DNA of 64,000 nucleotides from Prinia subflava. Taxonomy: Eukaryota > Chordata > Aves > Passeriformes > Cisticolidae. Made by a program: the position numbers and the translations under genes. This document shows, piece after piece, positions 51,899 through 64,000 of this stretch (positions are counted from its first letter, which is position 1; every line of letters starts with the position of its first letter). The notes below the pieces were generated by a model that searched no databases, was not told the origin of the DNA, and saw only the letters and a program-made list of their open reading frames with translations. The stretch spans positions 30,078,922 through 30,142,921 of the forward strand of contig NC_086248.1 in the NCBI RefSeq assembly GCF_021018805.1. Direction: 5' to 3'.

Positions 51899-53449
51899 AC
51901 AGGCTGCTCAGTGGCAGGAAATATTTCAAGACAAAACCCCATCCAATCTAGCCAATATAATCTTCCTAAAATTGTTGATAGCGTTTGGTAAATCTCTCTT
52001 TTCTCTTGGGTGAGTGAGTAGCTCTAAGGGGTCTTTCAGCATTTGCCTCTGGTTAGATAAACACCTGGGGTGCTGTTCAGTTCAAGAATGGCAAACCTGA
52101 AGTTAAATATCTTTAAGTCTATAGGTCTTTAAGCTCTGAGCATAATAAAGAGGGCAGGTCAGTGGAGTTGGTAGAGCCTAAAGCTCACCAGCCATGGGAG
52201 ATGAAAACCAGATGCCTGAGGAGTTGGAGTCACTAGAGGTACCACAGACACCCAGCAGCTTCATAAGGCTGGCAGATCTCATGTGGGATGCATGAGAGAC
52301 CACGTGGCATATCCCATTTTGCTAAAAACAGTATAACTTAACTGAAGCCCAGCTGTATACCATGAACGAAGACATGCTTCACTGCTCTGCTGTGAAAAGC
52401 GTTATTCTGTTGCTTGTACCTGTCTTTTCAAAGCATTTGAAGAGCCTTAGGGTAGCCCAGACATCAGTAAGAGGCCGGCAGATGTGACCTTTGCCTTTCT
52501 GGAAGAGCAGCTGGAACAGCCAGCTCATATTAGGAGGAGATTTCAGTTGCCCATCAGTGACCTGTTGAGGTGCTCCCTTGATCAGCAGTGCCATTTGAGA
52601 CCCCTGTAAATCTATAGAAGCCTTTAATTATTTAAGTGGCCTCACAGCCCTTTCTGTACCAATCTGAAGTTTTCCAGTAATGTTTATGCAGCTACTTCAT
52701 TCTTCTACTATTTATCCACCCACTGCCCTGCATTCTCTCTCTCTGTATATGTACTTTGGCTTGCATATTTTGCCCAGACATTTTTAGACTTACCCAACAT
52801 CTCTGCTGGCTCACATACTCGGTCCATAAACTTTCCTTGCTGCCAACCAGCTTCCCATCAGAAACTTTCCACATGGCTCCCAAGCAAGGCATGAGGAGCA
52901 TTCTTCCTCCCATTCCACTTCTCTTCCTTAGGGGAGACCAGAGGCTGGAAAGCAGCAGAGGCAGGAGCTGGAGATGCCACCACATTCCCTGATGGCCATT
53001 CTTTGCTGGGCAAAAGACACCAGAACAGCTTCAGCTCTCTTTCTGGCAATAATCTCATACAACATATAAAATGCAGTGGGTTTGGGTTTGTTTTTGGGGA
53101 AGATCACAGATGCAGTTTGTTGTAAAATACAATATTTATTGTACTTAAAGAGATCATTAAAATAATTCTTTTCCTTTCTTTCCCAGGGAATTAAAAAATT
53201 ATTAAACTGGTATTACTGGCCAGGCATACCAGGTCAAACTGGGCTAAAAATTATTTAAGGGACTAAAATATACTTACAAAATTCTATCACTTTACATCTA
53301 CATGTCTATATATTTATTCAAATGTCTGTCACATTGCCATTGAGGCAGCAGTCAGTAAGTTTGAGCTCTGCAGTTGAATTCCCTGGAGAGATTAATTCTA
53401 GCAATAACCCAAAGAGGAAATGGAGACATCAGTTAACTGTGGCCAGAAC

Positions 53450-53486
53450 GAAAGAAAGAAAGAAAAAAAAAAAAAAGAGAAGCAAA
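53450..53486. repeat. (GAAA)n/poly(A) simple repeat
   Basis: Several GAAA units run into a stretch of A broken by single G. It creates a lysine-rich run in an otherwise meaningless open frame. Confidence 0.85.
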
Positions 53487-54667
53487 GAGGACTGTTTATA
53501 GAGTTATCGTGTCCTCTGTGCTTTCAGACTGAGATGAACATCTCACAGCATTATAAACTTGCCTGTAGGCTGAACAGTACCTTCCATGCAGCACAGCTAA
53601 AGAAGAGTGGTACAGTCAAGAAGGACCCCAGCCCCTGCACAGCCTTCCCAGAGCACCCTGCCAAGTCCTCCTCCAGAATATTTACCTTTCACCAGAACAA
53701 AAACACTATTAATGTTTCATCTCTGTCTGAAGAAGTTTGCTTCTTCATGAATGCCCAGCTGATTTCTTCATCTGTCCAGACCAACAAATCCAGATTCTCT
53801 TCTGTACGTTTTATTTGATTTTTGCCACATATATGTTAATGAGCCCTGAATATAATATTAAAGTGTTTTCTTTTTTACAGAAGTAATGTGGTATTGGTTC
53901 TACCCTATTCGACTTTGAGCCAGGCCATAGTCTTCTCAGATTCCAATTTAAAATTATTCTGGTGTTAAAGGTTTCCCAGGGATTTGTCAACTCCACAGCA
54001 TCTTCCAAACAATGGTATCTTTCCTATTTATTCTTACCAAGTGTGCAGATATCAGCATTGAAAAAAAATAAAAATAAAAAAAGGAAACTAAAAACACGGT
54101 GAGAACAAACTGTGGGCCTAAGGAATGACATTTACAACAATCATGATGAATTGACTAGGCTCATTGCATTAATTACCATATGAGACATCTTATTTCTTTT
54201 AATTGTCACAGTGCTGTGGCAACCTCTGAGCAGGAAATAAAAACAAGATATTTTTTTTTTTAATGAGAGCCTAATTTATTCAACACAATTAATGGTACTT
54301 CAAAAGAGGATCATATGTCACCCTAAGTCTCTGAATTTGGGGGTGTATTTGCACTGTATTTGCTTCAGGTTTTGGACAGGTAAATAAAGTCACAATAATT
54401 TTCTTGTTGCTGTGGAAGGTCTGTTGCTGGTCTCCATCTCAGCTCATGTAAAGGTAGCTCATGTGCCACTAGAGTAAATCAAAGCCACACTTGCAGCAGC
54501 ATGGAGATGTGCCCTTCCAGACAAACAGAGAATCCAAGAGGTCTATGCTCTTTGTATTGGAATTTTTATTCTACAGCTGTTTTGTAAGACGCTTAAAGCT
54601 TTGGCTAGAGAAAGTTTCCGTTTGCAGTATTCTGACCCTGCAACTTCAAGAATTTTTTTTTTCCTGT

Positions 54668-54685
54668 TTGTTGTTGTTGTTGTTG
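54668..54685. repeat. (TTG)n microsatellite
   Basis: About six TTG units within a T/G-rich stretch. Confidence 0.85.
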
Positions 54686-54820
54686 GCTGGTTGTTTTGCT
54701 TGTGACCCTCCATTTCATTCTTACTTAATGAAAAATCTTACTTAAAGATGTAACTGTTTAGGGGTGTGGCCTATTTGAACTGTAAGAATAATATCTGACT
54801 TCAACTCCTTTTTATTCTAA

Positions 54821-54850
54821 CTTCAACTTAGACTTCAGCTTAGACTTCAA
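54821..54850. repeat. 12-bp tandem repeat, two and a half copies
   Basis: CTTCAACTTAGA, CTTCAGCTTAGA and then CTTCAA are head to tail, with one substitution between the two full units. Confidence 0.88.
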
Positions 54851-57609
54851 TAAACTGATTTCAGTTCAACCTACAATCTGGTTTTGCTCAAGCTTTAGCT
54901 TAAGGTTCCCTGCTTAGACAACATTTTCACCCCCTCTTTTGAAGTCCCATCTCTCAGTCACGCAGCACTGTGCGGCTGCTGCATGGGGGTTGGTGACACA
55001 GGACCACAATACAGCTCACAGCTCAGGCCCAGATTAGCAGCAATCTGCGGTAAGACTTCAATTAGCTGGAAGGATGATGTTTCTTGACCGTATGGTGTTT
55101 AAATGAACTGAAAATCAACCTCCTCTCTTTCTTGGTTCTCTTCCAAATCACACACTACAGTTTGCCTCATTAAAGATTAAAACAGATGTCAGTAAAGGGA
55201 GATAAATCTGAATCAAATTTGAGATGCGAATGGTCCTGAGCTCATCATTTGGGCTTTTCCAAAACACAGGAGGAAGCACTGAACAACTCAGATCCATGGG
55301 ATAAGGTAAGAGGGGCTGTAAGGGCTTAGTTTTCTAAGTTTAGTTTTCTTAGTTTCCTTTCTTTGTTTGAGTAGCTCTGTAAACTCTGTCTGTGGATGGT
55401 GAGTTGCAGCTGAGATGCCTACTGTAAATCAACAAAGTCTCCCCACAAGGTTTGGGTAGATACGGCCCTGCAGAAATACCTTTCCACCTTTGCCTTTGAA
55501 GAGCTGAACCTGAGTCACCTGGATCCCAGAGCTTAGGTGTTTTTCTCTCCCTACAGTTGACTGTAAAACAGACAGAATACTGCAGCTGTCTTTTGCAATT
55601 TAGCATCTGAATTGAAGAGAAAGAAGAGGCCAGGCAGAACACACAGTTTCAATGAAATCATTGCAACTAATCTAATATGCAGTCATAACAACATCTAGGT
55701 GCCTACTCACTGTGTGGAATATAGATATAATAATGAGGAAAACTGTTGGGGTTTTGTTTCTTGGGAGCATCATTCTGCTTCACTGTGACCTTCTCAGTTA
55801 ACTTAATAAGCCAAATATCTTTATATGAAAACATCTCCTTAGTTTCCACACTAGAGAATACACTGCCTTATCACTTACTATAATTTTGATTATGAAACAG
55901 TTGTTTTCATAAGCCTCACTTTTCTGTTGCTTGCAGCTATGAGTAATCTTTTTTTCAGACTACCACTTCCTCATGCTTCCCAGTTCTTCAGTACTAACAC
56001 TTTGTGCAGGTGAGGGTTATATTTTAAAGAAGATCTCTTTGATCGTGTTCCAATGAAAAGTTTTTCAAATTTTTGTCATTGACATATATGCTGTTAGTTG
56101 CAGAAGTTGGACATTTAGTTTGTAAATATATAGGTCAATGCAGATGCCTTGTTTGACCTAACATTTCTTTTCAAGTGTAGCCTTTCTTCTGGTCACACAG
56201 TCTTACGGTACTGCTTCAAGGGAGCCAGTTGTGCCTTGGGCACAAGGGGTGCTGGTGAAGCCCAGAGCTCCTGGAGGTTTGTGCTCCTTGATGGCTTTCC
56301 TTAGGGTGGAAAGGAATACCTTTGGCCGTGGGGAGTAAACCTTCTTAAAAATAGTCTTGTACATGATCTGTGAGTATTTATTTCACTTGTGTTCTCCAAC
56401 TTCCATTTTTCTTCCAAAGTTGTGGATCCAAAAGGCGCATTTCCCCTCAGGTCCCTCCAAATCTTGGTCTCCAGCCTCCCTACTGTGCCTAGACTCTCCA
56501 CAGGGTCTGACTCTTCCCACTACTGCACTGTAACTCCCCAGTGGCACCAGGACCCTTTGGAAAAGCCACCAAGATGTAGGCCTGATTTCACTCTGGAGCT
56601 TAGCAGGTGACGCTGAGCTTGTGGGAGAGTAGGAGGCACATCAAGCTGAGAATGCAGCTGACCAGAAAATGTTTGACATTTTGTTTTAGTACAAATGTTC
56701 TCTTACTAAGAACATGCTTTGACTAGTAGTTGAGATTTCTCCTCCTTTATATTAATCACGAGGCAAAGAATTTGCACAATTCATTTTCTTATTCACGTTT
56801 TTAAAAATGCAGTTGGGGCCATCTCTGCTTTTATCCTGTACCACAGAGGGCTGTGAGGAAGGAATTTCAGGTGTTACTTAGAGGTGTGTGCTGCTGGGTG
56901 CTTTCATACGGTACTTAAAGAGGTGTTTATAAAGTCCCAGCAAAAGCGGGAATGTCCCTCTTTCAGATTCTGTGAAAAGATAATTAGATAATATTGTAGA
57001 TCTCAGGCTACAGCCACCACTGTCTGTGCTGCCTCCAGGCCATAGCAATTTCCTCTGACAGTAGCTGGTATATCTGATAAATCTGCAGTACCTTGCCTTT
57101 CTCTGGGTACTGTCACACTCACCCCATATCAGCCAGTGTCTGCACAGGGATGGAATGGGTTTTCCAGCCCCATGAATAAAGGTTGTATAGTTGTCTTTTC
57201 CTCAAAAATCCAATTTGCACAATCCTAAATTCTCTCATTGGCTACGCTGAAGCCCACCCCATCCGGAACACTCAGGCTCTCTGAGAGAGGAGGACAAGAA
57301 ATTTCACTTCTGAATCATAGCATTTTGTTAAAATGCTTTAACATTAAAAGTTGATATTCTGACAGTTGTATTAAAATGCTATGTAGTACTTGAGCTCTCT
57401 CTATATTTGGCTTTTGCTTCAGTGCATAAGCTGTCCTTTCCCAAAGAATCAGGAGCAAACTTGAGGTGAGAGGAAGGTAGGTGCAAAAGTTTTGCAAACT
57501 AGGGAGCCTCTTGAAGGAACTTATTAGTTCTCTGATTGAAAGGACACAGTGCTTGTTCACAGTTCAAAAGATGAACCTAAGGTTAAAAAAAATTAAAGGA
57601 ACTTTGCTT

Positions 57610-58480
57610 AACAGCAAAGCTCATTTGGGCCCATGGGCTTATGGATGTCAAGTGTTCTCTAAACCAATCCTCCTTGATGAAGGGGAGTCTTCCTTCCAAC
57701 ACGCCTTCACCCTGGTCTCCTGGGTCAGATACTCCTGAGGGCTGGTCTTGTCACTGAAGACCAGTGCAAAGAGAGCATTCAATAACTCTGCATCCTCTGT
57801 TGCCAGGGTCCTCACCCCACAAAGTAACAGGCCCACATTATCCTTAGCTTTCCTTTTCTTTTTGATGTATTTGAAAAAGCCTTTCTTGTTGTCCTTGACA
57901 TATTTGAGCAGTTTTAATTCCAGATGGGCCTTGGCCTTCCTTGTCTCATTTCTGCTTACTCTGACAACCTCTCTATATTCATTCCAAGTGGCCTGACCCT
58001 GCTTCCATCTCCTGTGTATTTCCTGCTTACACTTCAGTAATGACAGGAGTTCTTTGTGCATCCACAAAGGTCTCTCTGCCTTTGCTCAATTACTTGTTCA
58101 TCTGGGTGCACCTCTCATGAGCCTGGAGGAAGGGGCCTATGAATATCAACCAGCTCTCTTGGACCCCTCTTCTCTGAGGGACCTATCCCCATGGGATTCT
58201 TCCAAGGAGACCCCTGAAGAGGCTAAAAGGAGCTCTCCTGCAGGCCATGGTTGTCATCTTACCTGTTGCTTGGTCCCTCCTCACCTGATACTGAACTCCA
58301 CAATCTCACTGTCACTGCAGCCAAGGCTGTGCCCAATATTCAATCTCCACCTTCCCTGTTATTACAGTAACAGCACACAATTCCTTGTAGGATCCTCCAC
58401 TACCTAGGGACATTGTCACCAATGCTTTCCTGCTTTCACCTCCTGGACTTTGTGCTTCATTGAGGACCAGTTGCAGCTGG
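57610..58480 (-). pseudogene. CR1 LINE ORF2 remnant (endonuclease C-terminus to pre-RT linker)
   Basis: Read on the minus strand from the high end, decayed frames give GCSDSEIVEFSIR (the conserved SDHE-type end of the APE-like endonuclease), then LFRGLLGRIPWG, then the 139-codon open stretch at 57648-58067. That stretch contains WMHKELLSLLKCKQEIHRRW, RKAKAHLELKLLKYVKDNKK, GFFKYIKKKRKAKDNVGLLL and NALFALVFSDKTS, all landmarks of CR1 ORF2 between endonuclease and reverse transcriptase. A shifted frame just beyond gives DIHKPMGPNEL, the first part of the RT-leading block. Frameshifts and stops separate these parts, and the reverse transcriptase itself is missing, so the copy is dead. Confidence 0.9.
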
Positions 58481-59120
58481 ATGGATTGACAAGCTATGTC
58501 ATTAAAACAAGTAATTTAAGTTAATTTAAAGGGGAATATTTAATATTCTGTAAAACCTTTGAAACTCTCTACTGCTTATGAAAGACCCTATATTTCCCTT
58601 TTCTGTATGTTTGAGCTGCACTTGTCCAGGTTCTCCAGTGCAAATCTGCCTCATGGCTCTGGACTGCAGCACCCAGAAAAAAAAACAGAGGCCTCAAATT
58701 CTCTGGTGAGGAAAACTCCCTCTGTTACCAGATATGAAAATCATAAGCATTTTCAAAATCATAAGTATTAAAACACTTATAAGTAATCACCTTGGAATTG
58801 GACAGATGGTATTTCTCTTTTTAAATCCAGCTATCATTTTCCTCATAGCTAAATTAATGTAATTTTAACTCATGCTATTTTATTTAATTTTAAGAATACA
58901 ACATTCATTAGAAAGCACCTTATAAAATATGTTTTGCCAGAAACATCTCCAATGTTACAGCAAATTATCCTGTTACTTCCTTCTATGATTTATAGTGCTT
59001 TTTTTCCTCTTGTCTGTAACTTTAAACATTTTCCAGTAAAAGATGGAAGTTGAAGTAAGAAGCTCCACAAAATTTATGCACCTGGGTCAAAAAGATCCCT
59101 TTCATATTTTCTGGCTTGAC

Positions 59121-59183
<63 letters not shown>

Positions 59184-62100
59184 GTTTTCAATTTGCCTCA
59201 AGTTCCTTGAAGAGCGTGAAAGTAGCACTGCAAAAAGAAATAGTATTCTGAATAGATAATACAAAAATGAAAGAATCCCCTGAAATGAGAGGGGAAGAAA
59301 GACTGTAGGAACAGTGGATAATGGGTGTCAGTTCTGTGATCTTCTTTATAATTCTAGTTTGACTCACTGAATAGTTTTAATCAAGTTAAACCATCCTCTT
59401 TCATTCCCTGATTCAGGATCTGTGAAGACACTAGTCTTTTCTTGCTTTGCAGGGCTTTTGAAAGAGGCACATGAACAGACTATCACAGAAGTATTAGTAA
59501 AAGTATAATAGGAGGCAGCGAGAGTTTTACTCTTAGGGGAAACTGTTGCATATCATTTGAACTGGGACTGCATTTTCACTTTTACATCTGTCACTGGAAA
59601 CTGCAGAGGACAGCATATCAACACAGTATTAAAAATGTGATGGAGATCTTACCTCTTCATTCATTATGAAGAAAGGTGTAATAGAAGAAACAACTGTGAA
59701 GGGAAATTTTCTAATTATTTAATGAATTCAGCATTTCTTGTTGTAAATACATAAAGACAGGTATTTATTAAGCAAAAATTCATTGCAACTGCATAAACCT
59801 CTCTGCTTTGAGACCAGCACAGTAAGGGAGGATACAAACTACATACTCTGACAATTAACTTTATCTTTGCCAGATACAGATGTTTAAATCACTGGTAGTC
59901 TGAAAAAGATTTACTTTCTCTGATAATGTAAGTCAGCAGAAACTAAAAGCCCTATTGGGTCTGGAGTAGAGTTCACCAACTTTCTCACTGAGACACAGCT
60001 TAATAAAAATCAGTCTTGGAGGACATGCCTCCTTGGCTTTGCAGGCACGTACACAGACTGCTCCTCCCAGTCCCCAGCACAGGCCTCCCCCTCGCTGGTC
60101 AAGCTAATGGAAAAATAATGTTATTCTATTTTTAGCTTCCTCTACTGAGATTTATTGGATAGACAGGAGTTCAGAATCCCACAGAATTGAAGCTGCAGCT
60201 CTGCTGGTGCTGTGCTGGGCCCCCTCAAGGCCTAGAGATTCACACTGAAAGCTGCTGAATTGCCCCAGGGACGAGCTGGAAGGGTAGCTCCAGTGAGGTA
60301 CTTGAACATTTCTATGACAGCTGCTCATTCAGGTGACAGCTAAAAGACTTACTGAGCTCCTGTATTTTCTTAAGTTCACACTCGTAGCTGTCTCCTGTAC
60401 TCAAAAGCTTGTTCCACACCTCCCTTGGTGCTGAGGTTTTGTCATTACATAGTGCTGAATGCAATGAATCTCTGGAAAAATCTGTGTTAAGGGTCCTGCA
60501 GAGCCTGCTGGCTTTTGCCAGCTGAGAGCTCTCCATTGGGAAGTGGCCACATACTCCCCAGGAGAGCTGGAGACCTGGAGTGCCCGTGCCAGCAGCAAGC
60601 TTTCCTAATTAATTGTAGCTATACTGCAATCTGTTAAGGAGCCGTGTGATAGCAACTGAACAATGATAACTGGCACTCGCTGATGCCAGATCATAAAAAG
60701 CTAAATTACATGTTTGGTCAATCTAGTATTGGGGGAAGAAAGGGAAAAATACCATATGTTGTTTTTAATCTTTTTAGAGTTGTTTAATGTTCCCCTCTTA
60801 GGAGTACTTTCTTTTGCAGAATTCCTTTGTAATAAATTATTTCCCTTTCAGCTTAAATGCACACTATGCAGTACCCCATTAGATACTGTTTTCTTTTTTG
60901 AAATATTGTTATTTAGCAAGTTTCAGAATTCAGAGGGGAAAAAAAGTCAAGGAAATTATAAAGTACATGATACCTAGGAGACTTACAGAAGGAACTCAGT
61001 CTTTCTTTTAAAAATGTTTAAGAAAGAGAGCTGAATTAAGGCCTTGAGGTGTTCTAAATCGGCCTTGGAAAGGACCATGAAGAGAGGCTGTTTGCCTGAC
61101 AAAAATTGTCTCTAGAAGACATTCAGAACTTATATGTTGAATTGTGGGTGCACAAGAGGATCTGGAATGATTACATGGGCAAAGATACAGATATTGGGGT
61201 TCCTTTAATAGTATTTGAGCTTCCCCTACATACTATTAAAAGGAAAAAATTGCCATTGTCAACAAATATGGTGGCCAGTGGATAGTAATAAGATCTTGCT
61301 CACTTTTAGTTTTATTAGATATGGGGAGCATGGTGGGGACACCCCCCCAGGAAGCTGCACAGATGATAACTATTATGTGTCCTTTTTATCAGGATTTAAG
61401 AAACAGTCACTGTTTATTTCTCAAGTTAATTTATGTGAAAGAGAAAAGACAAGACCAAAATCTTGCAGATATTAAAGTGGGGGAAAAAATGCTGAGCAGC
61501 CATCTTTTTTGCATACTGTAGAAAAGCAATAAAACAACCAACATAGGCATATATCACTACTGTAGAACTTTCTTTCTTAGCTAGGCAAGTTTACCTATAA
61601 ATTGCAGTGAGAAGAATATTGCTGCTGAATCAGAACCACAAAAAGAATGAAAACACACATGAAAGAAGATAATCAGTGGTTTGAATATCACCACTTGGTT
61701 TTTCAGGAAGGAACTCCTGACCTGCAGGGCCCCCCTTAGTTCTCCAGATTTCAGGCACCGAGAGGGATCCTTTCATTTCTTTGCTGAGGTCCTTTAGTTA
61801 GCAGGGTGCTGAGAATGCTGCACGGCCTCCAAAGCAAAGGGGGTCAGGCCCTCCTGAGTAACACCGTGGAGCTGTAAACATTTCCAAGAACCTCGTGTGC
61901 CCTCTTGTTTAGCTGCCAGGGCAAGAGGGGACACTGCCTGTGTGACCATTGTCTCTGCACCCTCCATTCTACCAGACCATCGGTTGGAAAATCTCTGTCA
62001 AAACTCTCTTGAAGTTCTATTTAGGGTTTTCTTTCACAAGACAGCACTTGCTGTGGAGGGAAAATTTATGGTTTTTTTCTCTTCCCTCTAAAGACTAAAT

Positions 62101-63276
62101 GGCAAAAGCCAAAATATTTTGGCTAGATGTGTGGAAAAAGTTCACTTGGCACTGTTGCCAATGGTTTGTGGGAGTCAATCCTTGGCTGTCTCATGCCTGT
62201 GCTGTCCTCACCGAGCCGCCGGATGATGGTGTCTCCTGAAATGCACTGTGGCAACGGTTCTGCTCTGGCATCTCTGCAAAGAGGAGAGAGTGCATGAGGA
62301 AAAAGCCTGGCTCCAGGAGCAAACAGTGGAGAGCTCCTCTGCAGAAACACATTTGGGCCATATGAGCAAATGTCAAAGTTTCAGACCTTCAGATTTTTAT
62401 TTAAACAGATTAAAAGAATACTTAGGAGGAAAAAAAAACCAACAAAAAACACCTTTGCAAGCAGCTCTGGTTAGAACTGGTTTTTTACCTTTTTTGGGAG
62501 GAGGACAGTGAAAGAATCATCTTATCTCCATCAGCTCATAGCAATGCTCTTGCTCAGATGCCCTAAAGCTCATTTTCCCCTATGTTTGTCTTTGCTATAG
62601 ACTTCCAAATGCAGCAGCAAGGTAGCAGATTTGATTTTTCACATGCTGATATGAAGACTATTCATTTCCTATTCCGTAGCAACTACCTATATAAACAACT
62701 ACCAGGTGAGCAGTAAAACTGGGCTGAGAACAAAAAGCAAATTGACATTGTAAATGGATAGGTTTTGGACCTGAAGTGGTTTAAGAAAACCAAAAGAAGA
62801 GTTAAATCCAAATGGAAATAGTTGTTTTTTTCTTTCATGAAATGCACATATGTAGTGGAGGAATGCACTAAGTCCAGCCATAATTTCCTAGCAGCATCCA
62901 ACAATTTTCACAATTTTATCTGCAAAATCAATCAAGTTTAGTTCTTCCACAAATGCAGAAATACTGCATATTTTGACTCATGTAATTTTGCTTATGGTTT
63001 TTCCATATGTGTTTATGCTCCCAGTTTCCACATTTGCTTCTCAGCTCACCCCTCTTGGTCACGGTGCTGCCACATCACCAACACCAACTTCACAAGCACA
63101 TCCATACATCTGACCCAGAGCTCTTTGAGGAAACTGACTTTTCTCCTCCTCATGTCATACCTGAAGGGCTTCCCAGCCTGTGGTTGTGTGGAGATCACAA
63201 CCACGGGGTTTTAAGATTCTGTAATATGTAAGGACATGGAGATTTTAGTCTCTAGATTTTCCTGCTTTATTACAGA
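58481..63276. other. Intergenic sequence, no gene seen
   Basis: AT-rich sequence with a very long poly(T) (59126-59179) and short direct repeats near 58735-58790. GC-richer stretches near 60000-60600 and 61700-62350 carry only short reading frames without recognisable domains. Confidence 0.55.
59126..59179. repeat. Uninterrupted poly(T), 54 bases
   Basis: A pure homopolymer bounded by ttctc on the left and aattg on the right. It could be the poly(A) tail of a minus-strand retroposed sequence lying at higher coordinates, but nothing there is recognisable. Assembly length is likely unreliable. Confidence 0.9.
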
Positions 63277-63447
63277 TCATAAAATCACAGAATCATTAAG
63301 GCTGGAAAAAACATCCAAGATCATCAAGTCCAACCTTTAACCAAATACCACCGTATCAAATAAACCATATCTCAAAGTGTCATGTCTACTTATTTTTTTA
63401 ACACTTCCAGGGATAGTGACTTCACCATTTCCCTGGGCAGCCTGTTA
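63277..63447 (-). mobile_element. CR1 LINE 3' tail fragment
   Basis: It starts tcataaaatcacagaatcat, continues with atcatcaagtccaacctt and ends with ttccctgggcagcctgtta. This is the reverse complement of a standard CR1 3' end, well preserved. It stops about 75 bp before LTR copy 2. Confidence 0.93.
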
Positions 63448-63520
63448 GAAATTTACCGCTTATTACCACAAAAATCAGCATTAGCAAAGAAGCCTATGCT
63501 TAATAAAGGGAATATGTTTC

Positions 63521-64000
63521 TGTTGCAGTAGCCCTCTTGTTAGAGAGTAGAAACAAGCCAAGACACAAACTTCTTGTTTAACACAGCACAAAAAGGATCC
63601 TGGTTTATTCCCCTCTACAGCTCAGCCATCCTTACTGCAACTATTCACTTACTCTGGCATCAGCAAGCTTCTGCTGTAGGTTTCCCTTGCAGCCTCTGAC
63701 TACTGGTTATTTCCTGCTGAACTATGACTGCAGGTATCGGTTTGCAGGCTTTGAATGCAGGCTTTCACCTAGCTGGATTGTGACCCAAGGTTCCACCAAC
63801 AGGCTCTAACTGCAGAGCCAGACTGACCTCACAGCAGTGATTCTCTCTCCCCAGGATCTTTCTTCTTTGTGATTTCCCCACACCAGCTAACCCACTCCCT
63901 TTTACCACACTCATCTTTATTGCATATAGCTGTGACTCCTTAGGGGCAAGGCTGTATTGGGTAATTAACGCAGCTATTACTTATCAAGGACAAGATCGCC
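63521..64000 (-). mobile_element. ERV LTR (copy 2), cut by the window end
   Basis: Aligns along nearly its whole visible length with the element at 2384-2915: shared blocks include agccctcttgttagag, ctctgactactggttatttc (one change), ccaccaacaggctctaactg and tttattgcatatagctgtga. It carries an extra segment of about 35-50 bp around 63750-63795 that copy 1 lacks. Its minus-strand 5' end lies past position 64000, so whether it is solo or attached to internal retroviral sequence cannot be judged here. Confidence 0.8.

Larger units (their letters stand above)
41051..57609. other. Intergenic sequence, no gene seen
   Basis: About 16.5 kb with no recognised protein, RNA gene or clear repeat family beyond simple repeats. 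GC-richer patches lie near 42160-42900, 44320-44900, 46840-47000 and 47900-48400. The longest plus-strand reading frames (45323-45679, 49850-50206, 53420-53818) match nothing I know, and the last is partly created by an A-rich microsatellite. Confidence 0.55.

Noticed and set aside
53420..53818. 132-codon plus-strand frame
   Set aside because: Its lysine-rich N-terminus is encoded by an A-rich microsatellite, and the rest shows no family resemblance or gene context.
57748..58407. Plus-strand frames opposite the CR1 remnant
   Set aside because: They are antisense shadows of the CR1 ORF2 fragment and the endonuclease region beside it.
2384..64000. The two LTR copies as the two ends of one provirus
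   Set aside because: They are about 61 kb apart, with host RIMS1 exons and unrelated sequence between, and no retroviral coding region; they are separate insertions.
1..64000. CRISPR arrays, operons or prokaryotic mobile systems
   Set aside because: There are no regularly spaced repeats or dense coding; spliced exons and CR1 elements show this is bird nuclear DNA.

Overview
The window reads as vertebrate nuclear DNA, and almost certainly bird. It is AT-rich and intron-dominated, has no operon-like or dense coding, and carries several CR1 LINE fragments. These include 3' tails ending in the ATTCTGTGA-type terminal repeats and a decayed CR1 ORF2 piece. It also holds two copies of one LTR family. 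I cannot fix the species; nothing contradicts a songbird.

The one gene I can prove is the 3' end of RIMS1 (the presynaptic active-zone scaffold RIM1) on the + strand. Five coding exons (28262-28403, 29969-30081, 32398-32499, 33169-33308, 33666-33884) join in phase through GT-AG introns. They give a 238-residue C-terminal segment that ends in a C2B domain and the tail PPCIRS plus stop. A 3' UTR of about 2.1 kb follows, probably ending at an AATAAA at 35948. The UTR contains a 107-bp A-rich (AAAAC)n/(GAAA)n tract and a short (TA)n run.

Layout: 1-28261 is best read as intron of RIMS1 (inferred from the open splice acceptor at 28262). It holds one solo-LTR-like element (2384-2915, minus), three CR1 tails, a G-run tract and microsatellites, but no coding exon I can recognise. 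28262-35970 is the RIMS1 3' end. 35970-64000 appears intergenic and gene-poor. Its standout feature is an isolated CpG island at about 40090-40520, roughly 4.1 kb past the RIMS1 polyadenylation site, which is a candidate promoter of an unannotated (probably noncoding) transcript. A CR1 ORF2 remnant (57610-58480, minus), a CR1 tail (63277-63447, minus) and a second copy of the LTR (63521 to the window end, minus) close the window.

Most other open reading frames are 60-130 codons, begin at non-ATG or arbitrary codons, and look like chance. I found no clearly new biological system. The best leads are the CpG-island promoter, the A-rich tract in the RIMS1 3' UTR, two perfect 13-bp inverted repeats and a possible noncoding exon 8 kb upstream of the first RIMS1 exon.
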